Assembly: GCA_022452035.1 (NCBI GenBank)
Contig: JAKURV010000002.1
Location: 92,315-156,314, forward strand
Reading direction: 5' to 3'
Length of the DNA stretch: 64,000 nucleotides
Source: Acidimicrobiales bacterium
GTDB lineage: Bacteria; Actinomycetota; Acidimicrobiia; Acidimicrobiales; MedAcidi-G1
Part shown: positions 1 through 8,218 of the stretch, one piece after another
How the letters are laid out: each line of letters starts with the position of its first letter
Numbering within the stretch: position 1 is the stretch's first letter
The notes under the pieces: model-generated
What the model was told of the DNA's origin: nothing
The model's input: the letters and a program-made list of their open reading frames with translations, nothing else
Databases searched by the model: none
Position numbers and translations under genes: made by a program

Positions 1-924
1 CGCCGCTTCCCGGTTGACGTTTTCCCAAGAGAAAAAGGTCGAGTTGAAGCCGAGGCGGGTTCCAAGAGCCAGGATTACATCGGCTTCGCAAACCAGTCGA
101 GAGGCCACCAGGTTGCCCCGGGGGCCCATCTGCCCAGCGCACAGCGGATGGTCGGACGGAATCGCGTCGCCGTGTCCGGGCGAGGTGACGATCGGGGCAT
201 CCAACGCCTCGGCCAGGGCGCTGACCGCGGAGTGGTCGCCGCCGTTCTTGATGCCGGCACCAGCCACGATGACCGGACGGTCGGCGTCGGCCAGTAGGCC
301 AGCGGCCCGGCAGATTGGTTCGTCGGCTCCGGCGGGTGCTTCGTGAGCCCGGGAGGTGGCTGGGTCCCAGGGTGGGGGGAACTCGGCGGTTCCGGCGAGG
401 ACGTCGCGGGGCAGGTTCAGGTGCACTGGTCCGCGACGTGGAGCCAGGGCGACCCGGAACGCCTCGCGGATCATCTCAGGGATCCGGTCGGTCGACGGCA
501 CGGTCCATGTCCTCTTGGTGAGGGGCCGGAACAGGGCGTCCTGATCCACCTCCTGGAAGGCGTCCCGGTGAACGTGAGCCGTGGACAGTGCTCCAGCGAT
601 GGACACAACCGGCGAGAAGGCCGCCGCCGCCTGGGCTACACCAGTGACGAGGTTGGTAGCACCGGGGCCATTCTGTCCGGCCAGCACAACGCCGGCCCGT
701 CCGGAGGCCCGGGCGTAGCCGTCGGCCATGTGGGTCCCGGTCCGCTCGTCGCGGACGCCGACGTAGGTCACGTCGTCGGCGTCGTACAGCCCATCGAAGA
801 CTTCCATGGCGGCCGATCCGATGAGCCCGAACACGTGACGCACTCCCTCGGCTTGGAGGGCTTCGACGGTGGCCTGGCCACCGGACAGCGTGGCCGGCCG
901 CGTTCGCCTCGCCTGGCCGCTCAT
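1..924 (-). CDS. Thiamine-diphosphate-dependent enzyme, acetolactate synthase-like (partial)
   Basis: The reverse strand reads open from an ATG at 924 to the window edge, so the last part of the gene is missing. The 308 visible codons cover the N-terminal ThDP Pyr domain and most of the middle domain. The catalytic glutamate is about residue 60 (VRDERTGTHMADGYA), followed by the family signature GQNGPGATNLVTG near residue 90. A GGGGGAC ribosome site lies 7 nt before the ATG. The ThDP pyrophosphate-binding half is outside the window, so acetolactate synthase, benzoylformate decarboxylase-like and Xsc-like roles cannot be separated. It is one of three ThDP enzymes in the first 22 kb and is divergent from the M20 deacylase operon. 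Confidence 0.85.
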   Translation of the reverse strand, partial: MSGQARRTRPATLSGGQATVEALQAEGVRHVFGLIGSAAMEVFDGLYDADDVTYVGVRDERTGTHMADGYARASGRAGVVLAGQNGPGATNLVTGVAQAAAAFSPVVSIAGALSTAHVHRDAFQEVDQDALFRPLTKRTWTVPSTDRIPEMIREAFRVALAPRRGPVHLNLPRDVLAGTAEFPPPWDPATSRAHEAPAGADEPICRAAGLLADADRPVIVAGAGIKNGGDHSAVSALAEALDAPIVTSPGHGDAIPSDHPLCAGQMGPRGNLVASRLVCEADVILALGTRLGFNSTFFSWENVNREAA

Positions 925-1354
925 CACAGGTCCCCCCACAGGCCGTTCAGCATCGTTCCTTCGAGAAATCCACTGTTAGTTCGGCGAAGGCTCCGCGGCA
1001 CATCCATTCTCCGGTGCCGGAGGCCGGCGACGACAATGGTGGCCCGGTTACCGGCCCCCTCCGGGGAGTTCATGGCTGCGGAGGCTAGGCGGTAGGGGCG
1101 TCAAGCCCGCAGCCCTGTGGGCCTCACGGGATCGACGGGACCCGGCCAACCCACCTGTCGCTCAGCACTGACGTTCTACCGTTGGGCCTCGGTCTGGTTC
1201 GGCGGACCGGCAGAGGGCCCCCTCCGGCCCTGGAGGCCTTTACAGGCTCTGCCCAGGAGTCACAGGAGCTCCCACGGTGACTCCCTGAACAGGGAACATA
1301 GAATCAGCGGATTCAGAAAATCGATCACATCACTTTGACGGATGTTTGAGGGCC
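925..1354. promoter_or_regulatory. Divergent intergenic region with one palindrome
   Basis: This is the only gap of more than 300 bases. It separates the leftward ThDP enzyme from the rightward M20 operon and should hold both promoters. A near-perfect dyad TCCCTGAACAGGGA lies at 1282-1295, about 60 nt before the M20 start, and could be an operator. A 49-codon reverse-strand frame (924-1073) ends in a TGATG overlap with the ThDP gene start, but it has no convincing ribosome site and I do not call it as a gene. I see no riboswitch consensus or RNA gene. Confidence 0.4.
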
Positions 1355-2524
1355 ATGAATGATTTCCGGATGGTGATGGCCTCGGACCCGACCGTTGAGA
1401 CGGTCGTGGACCTTCTGGCCGATCTGGTGGCCTTCCCGACTGAGAGCCGGTCGTCGAACCTCGATCTGGTCGACCTGTATGCCGAGCGGGCCGCCGCTGT
1501 CGGCGGCACCGCCACCGTGGTTCCTGGCGAGGCGGGTCAGGCCAACCTGCACCTCCGCTTCGGACCTGACGCCTCCGGTGGCGTCCTGCTGTCGGGGCAC
1601 ACCGACGTTGTCCCCGCCGGATCCGGATGGTCCACCGACCCGTATGTCCTCACCGAGGTAGACGGGCAACTCCGGGCCCGGGGGTCGGCCGACATGAAGG
1701 GCTTCCTTGCCGCCGCCCTCGTCGTGATGGAGTCGGTCGACGTGGACGGCCTCCGCGCTCCGGTCCACCTGGGGCTCAGCTACGACGAGGAGATCGGCTG
1801 CGTAGGCGTCCACGGCCTGCTGGACACCCTGTCCGCCGACGGGTCCTGTGCCCCCGAGGTAGTGGTGGTCGGGGAGCCGACCAGCATGAGGCTCTGCAAT
1901 GCCCATGCCGGGAAGGTGGCCTGCCGGATCGAGCTGGCCGCCGCCGCCGGGCACTCCAGCCGGGCGGCCACCGACCCCAGCGCCGTACACGAGGCTGTGG
2001 CCCTCGCCGTGGCCATCGAGGACCTCAACGACCCGTCGCGCGGTGTCAGCGCCAACGTCGGGACACTCCGCGGCGGTGTCGCCGTCAATGTGCTGGCCCC
2101 AACCTGCACCATGGAGTTCGAGGTCCGCCACTCCGTCGACGTCGACCCTGACGAGGTGCTGGCCGACCTACTGGCCCGGGTGGTCTCCGCCGACGCCCGC
2201 CTGTCAGCTTTCGGCGGCTATGCCACCACCGAGGAGTTCATCCGCTACCCGGCCCTAGCCACTGACCCGGAGATCAAGGCCGTGGCCAGAGTCAAGGCCC
2301 TTGTCGGCCGTGGCGAACCGGGACCAGTCGGGTTCGGAACCGAAGCCGGCCTCTACTCCGACCGCCTGGCCACCCCCGCCGTAATCGTCGGCCCCGGCGA
2401 CATCGCTGACGCCCACCGGCCCGACGAGCACGTGGCCCCCGACCAGCTCGACCGGTGCATTGACCTGCTTCGACGCACCGTCGACTCGTTCTGCATCAAT
2501 CCCGAAACGGGAGGCACCCCATGA
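1355..2524 (+). CDS. M20-family amidohydrolase, acetylornithine deacetylase-like
   Basis: This is a zinc-dependent M20 deacylase of 389 aa, the usual ArgE/DapE length. Visible metal and catalytic positions are HTD at 82-84 (SGHTDVVPAG), Asp113 (SADMKGF), Glu145-Glu146 (YDEEIG) and the terminal AHRPDE histidine. I chose ATG 1355 because GAGGG precedes it; TTG 1346 and ATG 1370 are alternatives. The stop overlaps the next gene's ATG by 4 nt (ATGA), so the two are translationally coupled. No arginine genes lie nearby; its neighbours are a flavoprotein, RidA and a Rieske oxygenase. A role in removing an acyl group from a catabolic intermediate is therefore more likely than arginine synthesis, but that is inference. 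Confidence 0.85.
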   Translation: MNDFRMVMASDPTVETVVDLLADLVAFPTESRSSNLDLVDLYAERAAAVGGTATVVPGEAGQANLHLRFGPDASGGVLLSGHTDVVPAGSGWSTDPYVLTEVDGQLRARGSADMKGFLAAALVVMESVDVDGLRAPVHLGLSYDEEIGCVGVHGLLDTLSADGSCAPEVVVVGEPTSMRLCNAHAGKVACRIELAAAAGHSSRAATDPSAVHEAVALAVAIEDLNDPSRGVSANVGTLRGGVAVNVLAPTCTMEFEVRHSVDVDPDEVLADLLARVVSADARLSAFGGYATTEEFIRYPALATDPEIKAVARVKALVGRGEPGPVGFGTEAGLYSDRLATPAVIVGPGDIADAHRPDEHVAPDQLDRCIDLLRRTVDSFCINPETGGTP

Positions 2525-3777
2525 CCACCGCTGCCCGCCTGACGGACCCCACGAGCGTCCCCTGGACCGAGCCGCCGACCGCCAGGGACATCCTCGCCCG
2601 GATCGACGAGCTCGGCCCCGGTTGGCGCGAGCGCCGACGGGCGCTTGACGAGGCCGTCGAGTTCCCCCACGAGAACTTCGCCGAGGCGAAGGCCGCCGGT
2701 CTCCACGCCCTAACCCTGCCCACCGAATACGGCGGCGCCGGGGTCTGGCTTCCCGGTCGCTACAGCCACTGGTACGAGGCGCTGGAACGGATGGCCTGGT
2801 GGGAGACCAACACGGCCCAGCTGCTGCAGGTCCACAACCACGCCGCTGGAATCATCGCCTGGCACTCGACCCCCTCTCAGCGCGACTACTTCCTACCCCG
2901 CATCGCCTCCGGGGACTTTTGCGCCTCGCTGGGCTCGGAGGCTCACCTGTACGAGAACGGCGCCGAGGTGCTGGAGTCCGAACTAACCAAGGTTGACGGC
3001 GGCTACCGCCTCACGGCCCGCAAGGGCTTCGCCTCGGTGGCTGCCACGGCGAAGTACCTGATGGTTTGGTGTGCCGTCGAGGGCGACACGCCGTACGCCC
3101 ACCGGATGCTGTTCGCCGTGGTCGACGTGGACTGGGACGGCGTGGAACTGCTCGACGACTGGCAGATGCTGGGGATGCGGTCGACCATCTCCTGCGGGGT
3201 GCGGTTCACCGACGTGTTTGTCCCCGACGACCACGTGGTCGGTACCCCCGGTGGGTGGGTCACCGGGGACCCTCGCACCTTCTCGTGCGGCTACGCCGCC
3301 AACCACCTCGGCTCGGCCCAGGCGGCTTTCGATTTCCTGGCCGAGTACATCACTGAGCGTCCCGACCTGCGGGACTCGGAGTCTGTCCGGGTGAAGTTGG
3401 GCCAGATGGACGCCCAACTGTTCGCAGCCAGGGCCTGCCTGCGGTCTACGGGATCCCGCCTGGACCGGGGCGACGACCCCGACGATTGCGAGGCCGACGC
3501 CGTGCGCACTATGCACCTCGCCAAGGATGCTGTCCTGACCATTCCCTACCAGGGCTTTGACCTCGTAGGGGCCCGGGCCTGTCACGAGCGGTACCCCCTG
3601 GGCCAGATGATGCGCGACGCCCGCACCTTCACCCTGCATTTCCGCGACGACCTGTACGTCGAGCGGCTCGCCCAACTGGCGCTCGGCAACGGATTCTCGG
3701 CCAAGGGTGGTCGCGGAGGCTCTACCCCGTTCGAGGCCGGCACTGGAGCCACCGCCCAGGCCACGGCCGGGGCATGA
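2521..3777 (+). CDS. Acyl-CoA dehydrogenase-fold flavoprotein, possible amine/monooxygenase type
   Basis: The protein is 418 aa with acyl-CoA dehydrogenase-like architecture: an N-terminal helical domain, a middle beta domain (DGGYRLTARKGFASVAATAKYLMVW, about 160-185) and a C-terminal helical domain. The middle domain resembles DszC/HsaA-type flavin monooxygenases as much as true FadE dehydrogenases, and I cannot place a clear catalytic glutamate. It is coupled to the M20 deacylase upstream, and RidA follows 49 nt downstream. RidA proteins deaminate reactive enamines/imines, so this flavoprotein may oxidise an amine. The substrate is unknown. Confidence 0.7.
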   Translation: MTTAARLTDPTSVPWTEPPTARDILARIDELGPGWRERRRALDEAVEFPHENFAEAKAAGLHALTLPTEYGGAGVWLPGRYSHWYEALERMAWWETNTAQLLQVHNHAAGIIAWHSTPSQRDYFLPRIASGDFCASLGSEAHLYENGAEVLESELTKVDGGYRLTARKGFASVAATAKYLMVWCAVEGDTPYAHRMLFAVVDVDWDGVELLDDWQMLGMRSTISCGVRFTDVFVPDDHVVGTPGGWVTGDPRTFSCGYAANHLGSAQAAFDFLAEYITERPDLRDSESVRVKLGQMDAQLFAARACLRSTGSRLDRGDDPDDCEADAVRTMHLAKDAVLTIPYQGFDLVGARACHERYPLGQMMRDARTFTLHFRDDLYVERLAQLALGNGFSAKGGRGGSTPFEAGTGATAQATAGA

Positions 3778-3826
3778 TGCCCACCGCTTGAATCCGGATC
3801 CGCACCACTGAGGAAGCTCGACCACC

Positions 3827-4240
3827 ATGGCCCACCAGCGACTCCGTCCCTTCAACACGAGGGACACCTACCCCGAACAGAACCTCGACAACGACCTCAG
3901 CCAGGGCGTGGTGGCCCGCGGCACGATGGTGTTCCTGCGGGGTCAGGTCTCCCAAGACCTCGAGACCCGAGAGTCGCTTTACGTCGGCGACGCCGGGAAG
4001 CAGGCCGAGAAGGCGATGGCCAATATCGCCATGCTGTTGGAAGAAGCGGGGTCGGCGCTGGACCAGGTATGTCGGTTTGTCGTCTACCTCACCGATATCG
4101 GCCACCGGGAGGCCGTGTACCGCGAGATGGGAAGGTGGCATGTGGGCGTCCATCCCTGCCAAACCGGGATTGTCGTTTCCGCCTTGGCCCGCCCCGAGTG
4201 GTTGGTCGAGATTGAGGCCACGGCGGTCATCCCCGACTGA
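3827..4240 (+). CDS. RidA/YjgF-family enamine/imine deaminase
   Basis: The protein is 137 aa, about the standard Rid length. The recognisable pattern is FLRGQVSQD in the first third, the central helix region with ALDQVCRFVVYLTDI, and the C-terminal LVEIEATAVIP strand. Rid proteins form trimers that hydrolyse 2-aminoacrylate-like imines to keto compounds. The substrate-binding arginine usual in RidA near the C-terminus (R-x-x-V/C-E) appears here as RPEWLVEIEA, so the arginine is present but shifted; this may be a Rid subfamily other than RidA proper. A GAGGAAG ribosome site precedes the ATG. It sits between the flavoprotein and a Rieske oxygenase, which suggests it clears an imine made by a neighbour. 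Confidence 0.85.
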   Translation: MAHQRLRPFNTRDTYPEQNLDNDLSQGVVARGTMVFLRGQVSQDLETRESLYVGDAGKQAEKAMANIAMLLEEAGSALDQVCRFVVYLTDIGHREAVYREMGRWHVGVHPCQTGIVVSALARPEWLVEIEATAVIPD

Positions 4241-4263
4241 CCGGTCTGCCGTCCGCTGCCCTG

Positions 4264-5400
4264 ATGCGCTCCTCCCAGACTGACGAGGTCCTAGCCGGTT
4301 TACGAGCCGTGGCCAATGGCTCGTTGTCGGCAGCTACCAACATGCCGCCGGCCATGTACCACGACGACGAGATCCTGACCCTCGAACGCGACCGGGTGTT
4401 CGCCCGTGACTGGGTGTCACCCGGCCTGGCCGCTGAGATTCCCAAGCCCGGGGACCGCCTTACCTGGTCGATTGCCGATCGCCCAGTGTTTTGCGTTCGG
4501 GGAGCCGACGGCTTGATCCGTACCTTCTCCAACGTCTGCCGCCACCGCATGATGACCTTGGTCGATGGCGACGGGACTGGGCTTCGGATCACCTGTCCGT
4601 ACCACGCCTGGACCTACGACCTCGAGGGCCACCTAGTCGGAACCAACCACATGGAGGCCACTGATGGGTTCGACGAGGCCGACGTCTGCCTGCCCGAGGT
4701 CCGCACCGAGGTCTGGCAGGGCTGGATCTACTCCACCCTGAACTCCGACGCCTTGCCAGTGGCCGAGCTCCTGGCGCCCATGGAGGAGTTCGTGGCCCGC
4801 TACGGAGTGCCCGACTACGTCCCCGTCCATCGACAGGACGAGACGTGGGGCGGAAACTGGAAGTTCCTTGTCGAGAACTTCATGGAGGGCTACCACTTAC
4901 CGGTTGCCCACAGATCCACGCTCGGCACCTGGATGCCCATGGACTCGGTGGTGTTTCCTGACCGGCGCCACGAGGGCTTCACCTACCAGATGTTCGAAAA
5001 GGACGAAAACGCTCAGTACGGACGGGCCCATCGGGACAACGACCGGCTGGAAGAGCCCTGGCGGTCCACCACCTTTATGCCGACGGTGTTCCCATCACAC
5101 ATGTACATCCTGGCCCCCGACCACCTCTGGTACCTGTCGCTACGCCCGGACGGCGTCAATCGGGTCGACCTGCGGTTCGGGATCGCCCTGGCCCCGGAGG
5201 TCCACGCCTCGCTGGACGACCCCGAGGCGTGGATTGCCGAGATGGTCGGGTTCTTCACTGCGGTGTGTGAGGAGGACCGGCGGGTTGTAGAGGGCATCCA
5301 CGCCGGGTCCCGCTCTCCGATGGCCTCACCGGGACCCCTGAGCTGGCTGGAGCACGAGATCCACGACCTCATGGGCTACCTCGCCGACCGGCTGGCCTAG
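4264..5400 (+). CDS. Rieske non-haem iron oxygenase, alpha subunit
   Basis: The protein is 378 aa. The Rieske [2Fe-2S] ligands are Cys92, His94, Cys111 and His114 (CRHR...CPYHAW). The mononuclear iron site is in NWKFLVENFMEGYHLPVAH, with His211 and His216. The ENFMEGYH form matches the quaternary-amine-demethylating branch (glycine betaine, carnitine and stachydrine oxygenases) better than ring-hydroxylating dioxygenases, but the substrate cannot be read from sequence. No ferredoxin-NAD reductase partner is encoded in the window, so electrons must come from elsewhere. The gene is in a five-gene rightward run with RidA upstream and DUF1028 9 nt downstream. Confidence 0.85.
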   Translation: MRSSQTDEVLAGLRAVANGSLSAATNMPPAMYHDDEILTLERDRVFARDWVSPGLAAEIPKPGDRLTWSIADRPVFCVRGADGLIRTFSNVCRHRMMTLVDGDGTGLRITCPYHAWTYDLEGHLVGTNHMEATDGFDEADVCLPEVRTEVWQGWIYSTLNSDALPVAELLAPMEEFVARYGVPDYVPVHRQDETWGGNWKFLVENFMEGYHLPVAHRSTLGTWMPMDSVVFPDRRHEGFTYQMFEKDENAQYGRAHRDNDRLEEPWRSTTFMPTVFPSHMYILAPDHLWYLSLRPDGVNRVDLRFGIALAPEVHASLDDPEAWIAEMVGFFTAVCEEDRRVVEGIHAGSRSPMASPGPLSWLEHEIHDLMGYLADRLA

Positions 5401-5409
5401 GTTCCGCGC

Positions 5410-6087
5410 ATGACCTTCTCGATCACCGGCCACTGCGCCCTCACCGGCATGTTCGGGGTGGCCATCACTACGTCGTCCATTTGCGTTGGATCACGGTGCC
5501 CGCACGCCCGGGCCGGCGTCGGGGCCGTAGCTACCCAGAACGTCACCGACCCGACCTTGGCCGCTTGCGTGTTCGAACGCCTGGAGGCCGGAGACTCGGC
5601 GGTGGAGGCCGTGGCAGCCGTCATGGAAGGTCGGGCACACGCCGACTACCGCCAACTGGCTGTGGTGGACGCAGCCGGCCGGACCGGGCACTTCACCGGC
5701 GCCCACATCCTGGGCACCAACCGGGTCGTGGAGGGCGAACACTGCGTAGCCGCCGGCAACCTGCTGAGCACTAGGGAGGTCCCGGCCGCCATGTGCGCGA
5801 CGTTCGGGGCCCATCCAGACGCCCACCTGGCCGACCGCCTCCTCCTCGGGCTGGAAGCCGGACAGGCCGCCGGAGGGGAGGAGGGCCTGGTGCACTCGGC
5901 GGCCCTGCTCGTCCACCATGAGCAGCCGTTCGCCCTCGTCGACCTGCGCTGCGACTGGGACGACGTCGACCCGGTGGCTGTGGTGCGGCACCTCTGGACC
6001 GACTACAAGCCCCAGATGCAGCCCTACCTCGACCGGGCCGTCGATCCGGCGGTCGCGCCCAGCTACGGCGTGGCTGGCGACCCGTGA
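5410..6087 (+). CDS. DUF1028 family protein, putative Ntn-type hydrolase
   Basis: The protein is 225 aa and starts with the typical MTFSITG...FGVAITTSS segment of DUF1028, followed by GVGAVATQNVTDP and the C-terminal LVDLRCDWDDVDPV region. DUF1028 proteins are related to Ntn hydrolases and are often found near amino-acid or amide catabolism genes; no general reaction is established. It follows the Rieske oxygenase by 9 nt and is 13 nt before a PhyH dioxygenase, so it is probably co-transcribed with both. An amide-hydrolysing role in the same pathway is plausible but unproven. Confidence 0.8.
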   Translation: MTFSITGHCALTGMFGVAITTSSICVGSRCPHARAGVGAVATQNVTDPTLAACVFERLEAGDSAVEAVAAVMEGRAHADYRQLAVVDAAGRTGHFTGAHILGTNRVVEGEHCVAAGNLLSTREVPAAMCATFGAHPDAHLADRLLLGLEAGQAAGGEEGLVHSAALLVHHEQPFALVDLRCDWDDVDPVAVVRHLWTDYKPQMQPYLDRAVDPAVAPSYGVAGDP

Positions 6088-6100
6088 TCGGGCGGTTGGC

Positions 6101-6961
6101 TTGCTGACTGATCGGCAGGTCGCCGAGTTCTGGCGCGACGGCGTCGTGACCGTGCCCGATGCCGTCAACCCGACCCAGCTGGCCGCCCTACGGGCCGACC
6201 TTGACGGCTGGGTGGAAGAGAGCCGCTCCCATGAGGAACCCTGGGGCGAAACCCTGGACGGGCGGCCTCGGTTCGACGTGCAACCCGGTCACTCCGCGAC
6301 TCGCCCGGCCCTGCGCCGGGTGGCGGCGCCGTCCGAGGTGTCCAATGCCCACTACGAGGTCATGGTGGACAGCGCCATGGTGGACATGGTGACCGCCCTC
6401 ATCGGACCCGACGTCAAGGTCCACCACTCCAAGGTCAACACCAAGCTGCCTGGTTCGGCCACCGAGGTGGAGTGGCACCAGGACTTCCCCTACACGCCGC
6501 ACTCCAACACCGACCTGGTGACCGCCCTGCTTATGGTCGACGAGGTCACCGAAGAGAACGGACCGTTGGAGGTGGCGCCCGGTTCGCACGACGGCCCCCT
6601 GCACTCCCTCTGGCACGACGGGACGTTCACCGGTGCCATCGCCCCCGACGTGGCCTCCGGCCTGCGGCGCGATGCCGTGCGGTGTACCGGTGAAGCGGGA
6701 TCTGTCTGCCTGATGCACACGAAGTTGGCGCACGGTTCGGCGCCCAACCGATCGGACCGGCCGCGCACCCTGTTCATCTGCGTCTACGCGGCGGGTGATG
6801 CCCTGCCGTGCGGGCCAAGCCCGGTTCCCACCGTGCATCAGGGGCTGTTCGTCCGGGGCTTCGACTCTGGCCGCGTCCGTTCGGTGCCCTATGAGGTGGA
6901 TATGCCCGAACTCCCGATCGGAGCCTCGTTTTTCTCCCAGCAGGAGGCAGCCGGCACCTAA
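6101..6961 (+). CDS. Phytanoyl-CoA hydroxylase (PhyH)-family Fe(II)/2-oxoglutarate dioxygenase
   Basis: The iron triad is visible as WHQDFPY (His, Asp) and the distal His in LAHGSAPNRSDRPR, whose following arginine is the usual 2-oxoglutarate ligand. The start is uncertain: reading frame extends upstream into DUF1028, but the domain begins at LLTDRQVAEFWRDG, so I use TTG 6101 (286 aa). The ectoine hydroxylase signature is not present, so it is not EctD. It is the last gene of the first rightward run and faces a leftward M24 gene across a hairpin. Small-molecule hydroxylation is the family role; the substrate is unknown. Confidence 0.8.
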   Translation: MLTDRQVAEFWRDGVVTVPDAVNPTQLAALRADLDGWVEESRSHEEPWGETLDGRPRFDVQPGHSATRPALRRVAAPSEVSNAHYEVMVDSAMVDMVTALIGPDVKVHHSKVNTKLPGSATEVEWHQDFPYTPHSNTDLVTALLMVDEVTEENGPLEVAPGSHDGPLHSLWHDGTFTGAIAPDVASGLRRDAVRCTGEAGSVCLMHTKLAHGSAPNRSDRPRTLFICVYAAGDALPCGPSPVPTVHQGLFVRGFDSGRVRSVPYEVDMPELPIGASFFSQQEAAGT

Positions 6962-7000
6962 AGGCGCATATGACGACCAACGAGTCTCACCTAAGCGGTC

Positions 7001-7039
7001 GGGGCCCGCGCCACCTGGGCGCTGGTGGTTTGAGGCCCC
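7001..7039. terminator. Candidate bidirectional terminator hairpin
   Basis: GGGGCC (7001-7006) pairs with GGCCCC (7034-7039), and inside it CCACC (7011-7015) pairs with GGTGG (7024-7028). It lies between two convergent genes, where a shared terminator is expected. There is no T-tract, so intrinsic termination is only a suggestion. Confidence 0.45.
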
Positions 7040-7043
7040 GCCG

Positions 7044-8195
7044 CTAGCGGACGACCAGGTCCAGGTCGGAGCGGCTGAGCCGCTTGCAGCCGTCGTCGGT
7101 CACCACCACCGAGTGGCCCAGCGTCATGGCCCGGCCGGCGTCGAAGTCCAGCAGGATCATGTGGAGGAAGAACACGTGGCCCGGCTGGAAGACCAGTGGG
7201 TTGCCCTCATAGATCATTGGCCAGTCCGTCCATACCGGGGCGTAGACGGCACCCATGCCGTAGCCACAGGCGTTGAGGCGGTGCTTCTGGTAGCCGGCAC
7301 CGTCCAGGACTCGGGCGTGGGTGGTGAACACCTCGCCCAGGGTGGCGCCCGGTCGGACCGCCTCCTCGCAGGCCAGCAGGGCCTCGTGGCAGGCAGCGTG
7401 CATGGTCCGGTGCTCCGGCGAGGCCTCTCCGACCAGCAGGGTCCGCATCATCGCTGCGTGGTAGCGACGTTCCACCCCGCACCACTCCAGCGTGAGCTGG
7501 TCCATCGGGTCGAGTTGGCGCCGGCCGGTGACGTACCGGACCATCAGCGCCCCCGGTCCCGAGCCGATGATCATCTCGTTGCCGGCGTAGTCGCCACCAC
7601 CGCCCAGTACGGCACCCTGCATATCGGCCAGGATCCGGGCCTCGGAGACCCCGACGCCAGCCAGGTCGATGGCTACGTCCCAGGCGTCGTCGGCTAGTTC
7701 GGCCGCCCGCCTCGTATAGGCCAGTTCCTGCGGGCTCTTCACCCGCCGCAGTTCCTGGACCAGCGTTGAGGCATCGGTCCAGGCCAGGAAGCCGTCGAGC
7801 TTGGCCTCCAGCATCCGCCAGTGGATGGCCCGCAGCCCGTAGGAGTCGAGCTCGATGCCCACTCGCGAGCCCGCGAGTCCTAGGTCGGCCAGCATCTCGC
7901 GGAGGTCGACTGTCGGATCCATGCCGTCAACGTCTACGTAGACGCGGACGTCGGTGACGTCGGAGGTGTAGGCGGCGGTCCCCCGGTCGGGCGCTCGGTT
8001 CAACAGGGCAATCCGGCCGTCGGCGGTCATGGCCATGCACTGAAAGCTGGAGAACCCGAACGTGTCGTAGCCGGTCAGCCAATACATCGACTCCTGCTTG
8101 AACATGAGCAGAGCATCGAGGCCGGACGCCGCGATGGCGCGGGCCGTGCGGTCCTTACGGTCCTGCATCTCCTCGGGGGTGAAGTGGATGGGCAC
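7044..8195 (-). CDS. M24 creatinase/ectoine hydrolase-like protein
   Basis: The protein is 383 aa: an N-terminal creatinase domain with YWLTGYDTFGFSSFQ (about 38-52) and a C-terminal pita-bread domain. Where metal aminopeptidases have Asp ligands, this protein has LTLEWCGVERRYHAAMMRT, so the canonical metal site is absent, as in creatinase and DoeA. That points to hydrolysis of a non-peptide C-N bond, as in a guanidino or cyclic amidine substrate. It is a diverged paralog of the protein at 9143-10327. A PhyH dioxygenase lies 23 nt upstream in the same leftward unit, which implies a hydroxylase-hydrolase pair. Confidence 0.8.
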   Translation of the reverse strand: MPIHFTPEEMQDRKDRTARAIAASGLDALLMFKQESMYWLTGYDTFGFSSFQCMAMTADGRIALLNRAPDRGTAAYTSDVTDVRVYVDVDGMDPTVDLREMLADLGLAGSRVGIELDSYGLRAIHWRMLEAKLDGFLAWTDASTLVQELRRVKSPQELAYTRRAAELADDAWDVAIDLAGVGVSEARILADMQGAVLGGGGDYAGNEMIIGSGPGALMVRYVTGRRQLDPMDQLTLEWCGVERRYHAAMMRTLLVGEASPEHRTMHAACHEALLACEEAVRPGATLGEVFTTHARVLDGAGYQKHRLNACGYGMGAVYAPVWTDWPMIYEGNPLVFQPGHVFFLHMILLDFDAGRAMTLGHSVVVTDDGCKRLSRSDLDLVVR

Positions 8196-8218
8196 TGGGT
8201 TCCCTCGGGTCTCGTCGG

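Noticed and set aside
924..1073. 49-codon reverse-strand frame ending in TGATG at the ThDP gene start
   Set aside because: No convincing ribosome site, no recognisable product, and length is common by chance at this GC content.
1200..1354. Possible glycine or SAM riboswitch before the M20 operon
   Set aside because: The conserved riboswitch core sequences are not present; only a short palindrome is visible.
6101..6961. Ectoine hydroxylase (EctD)
   Set aside because: The FHSDFETWHAEDG-type signature of EctD is absent in this and the other three PhyH proteins.
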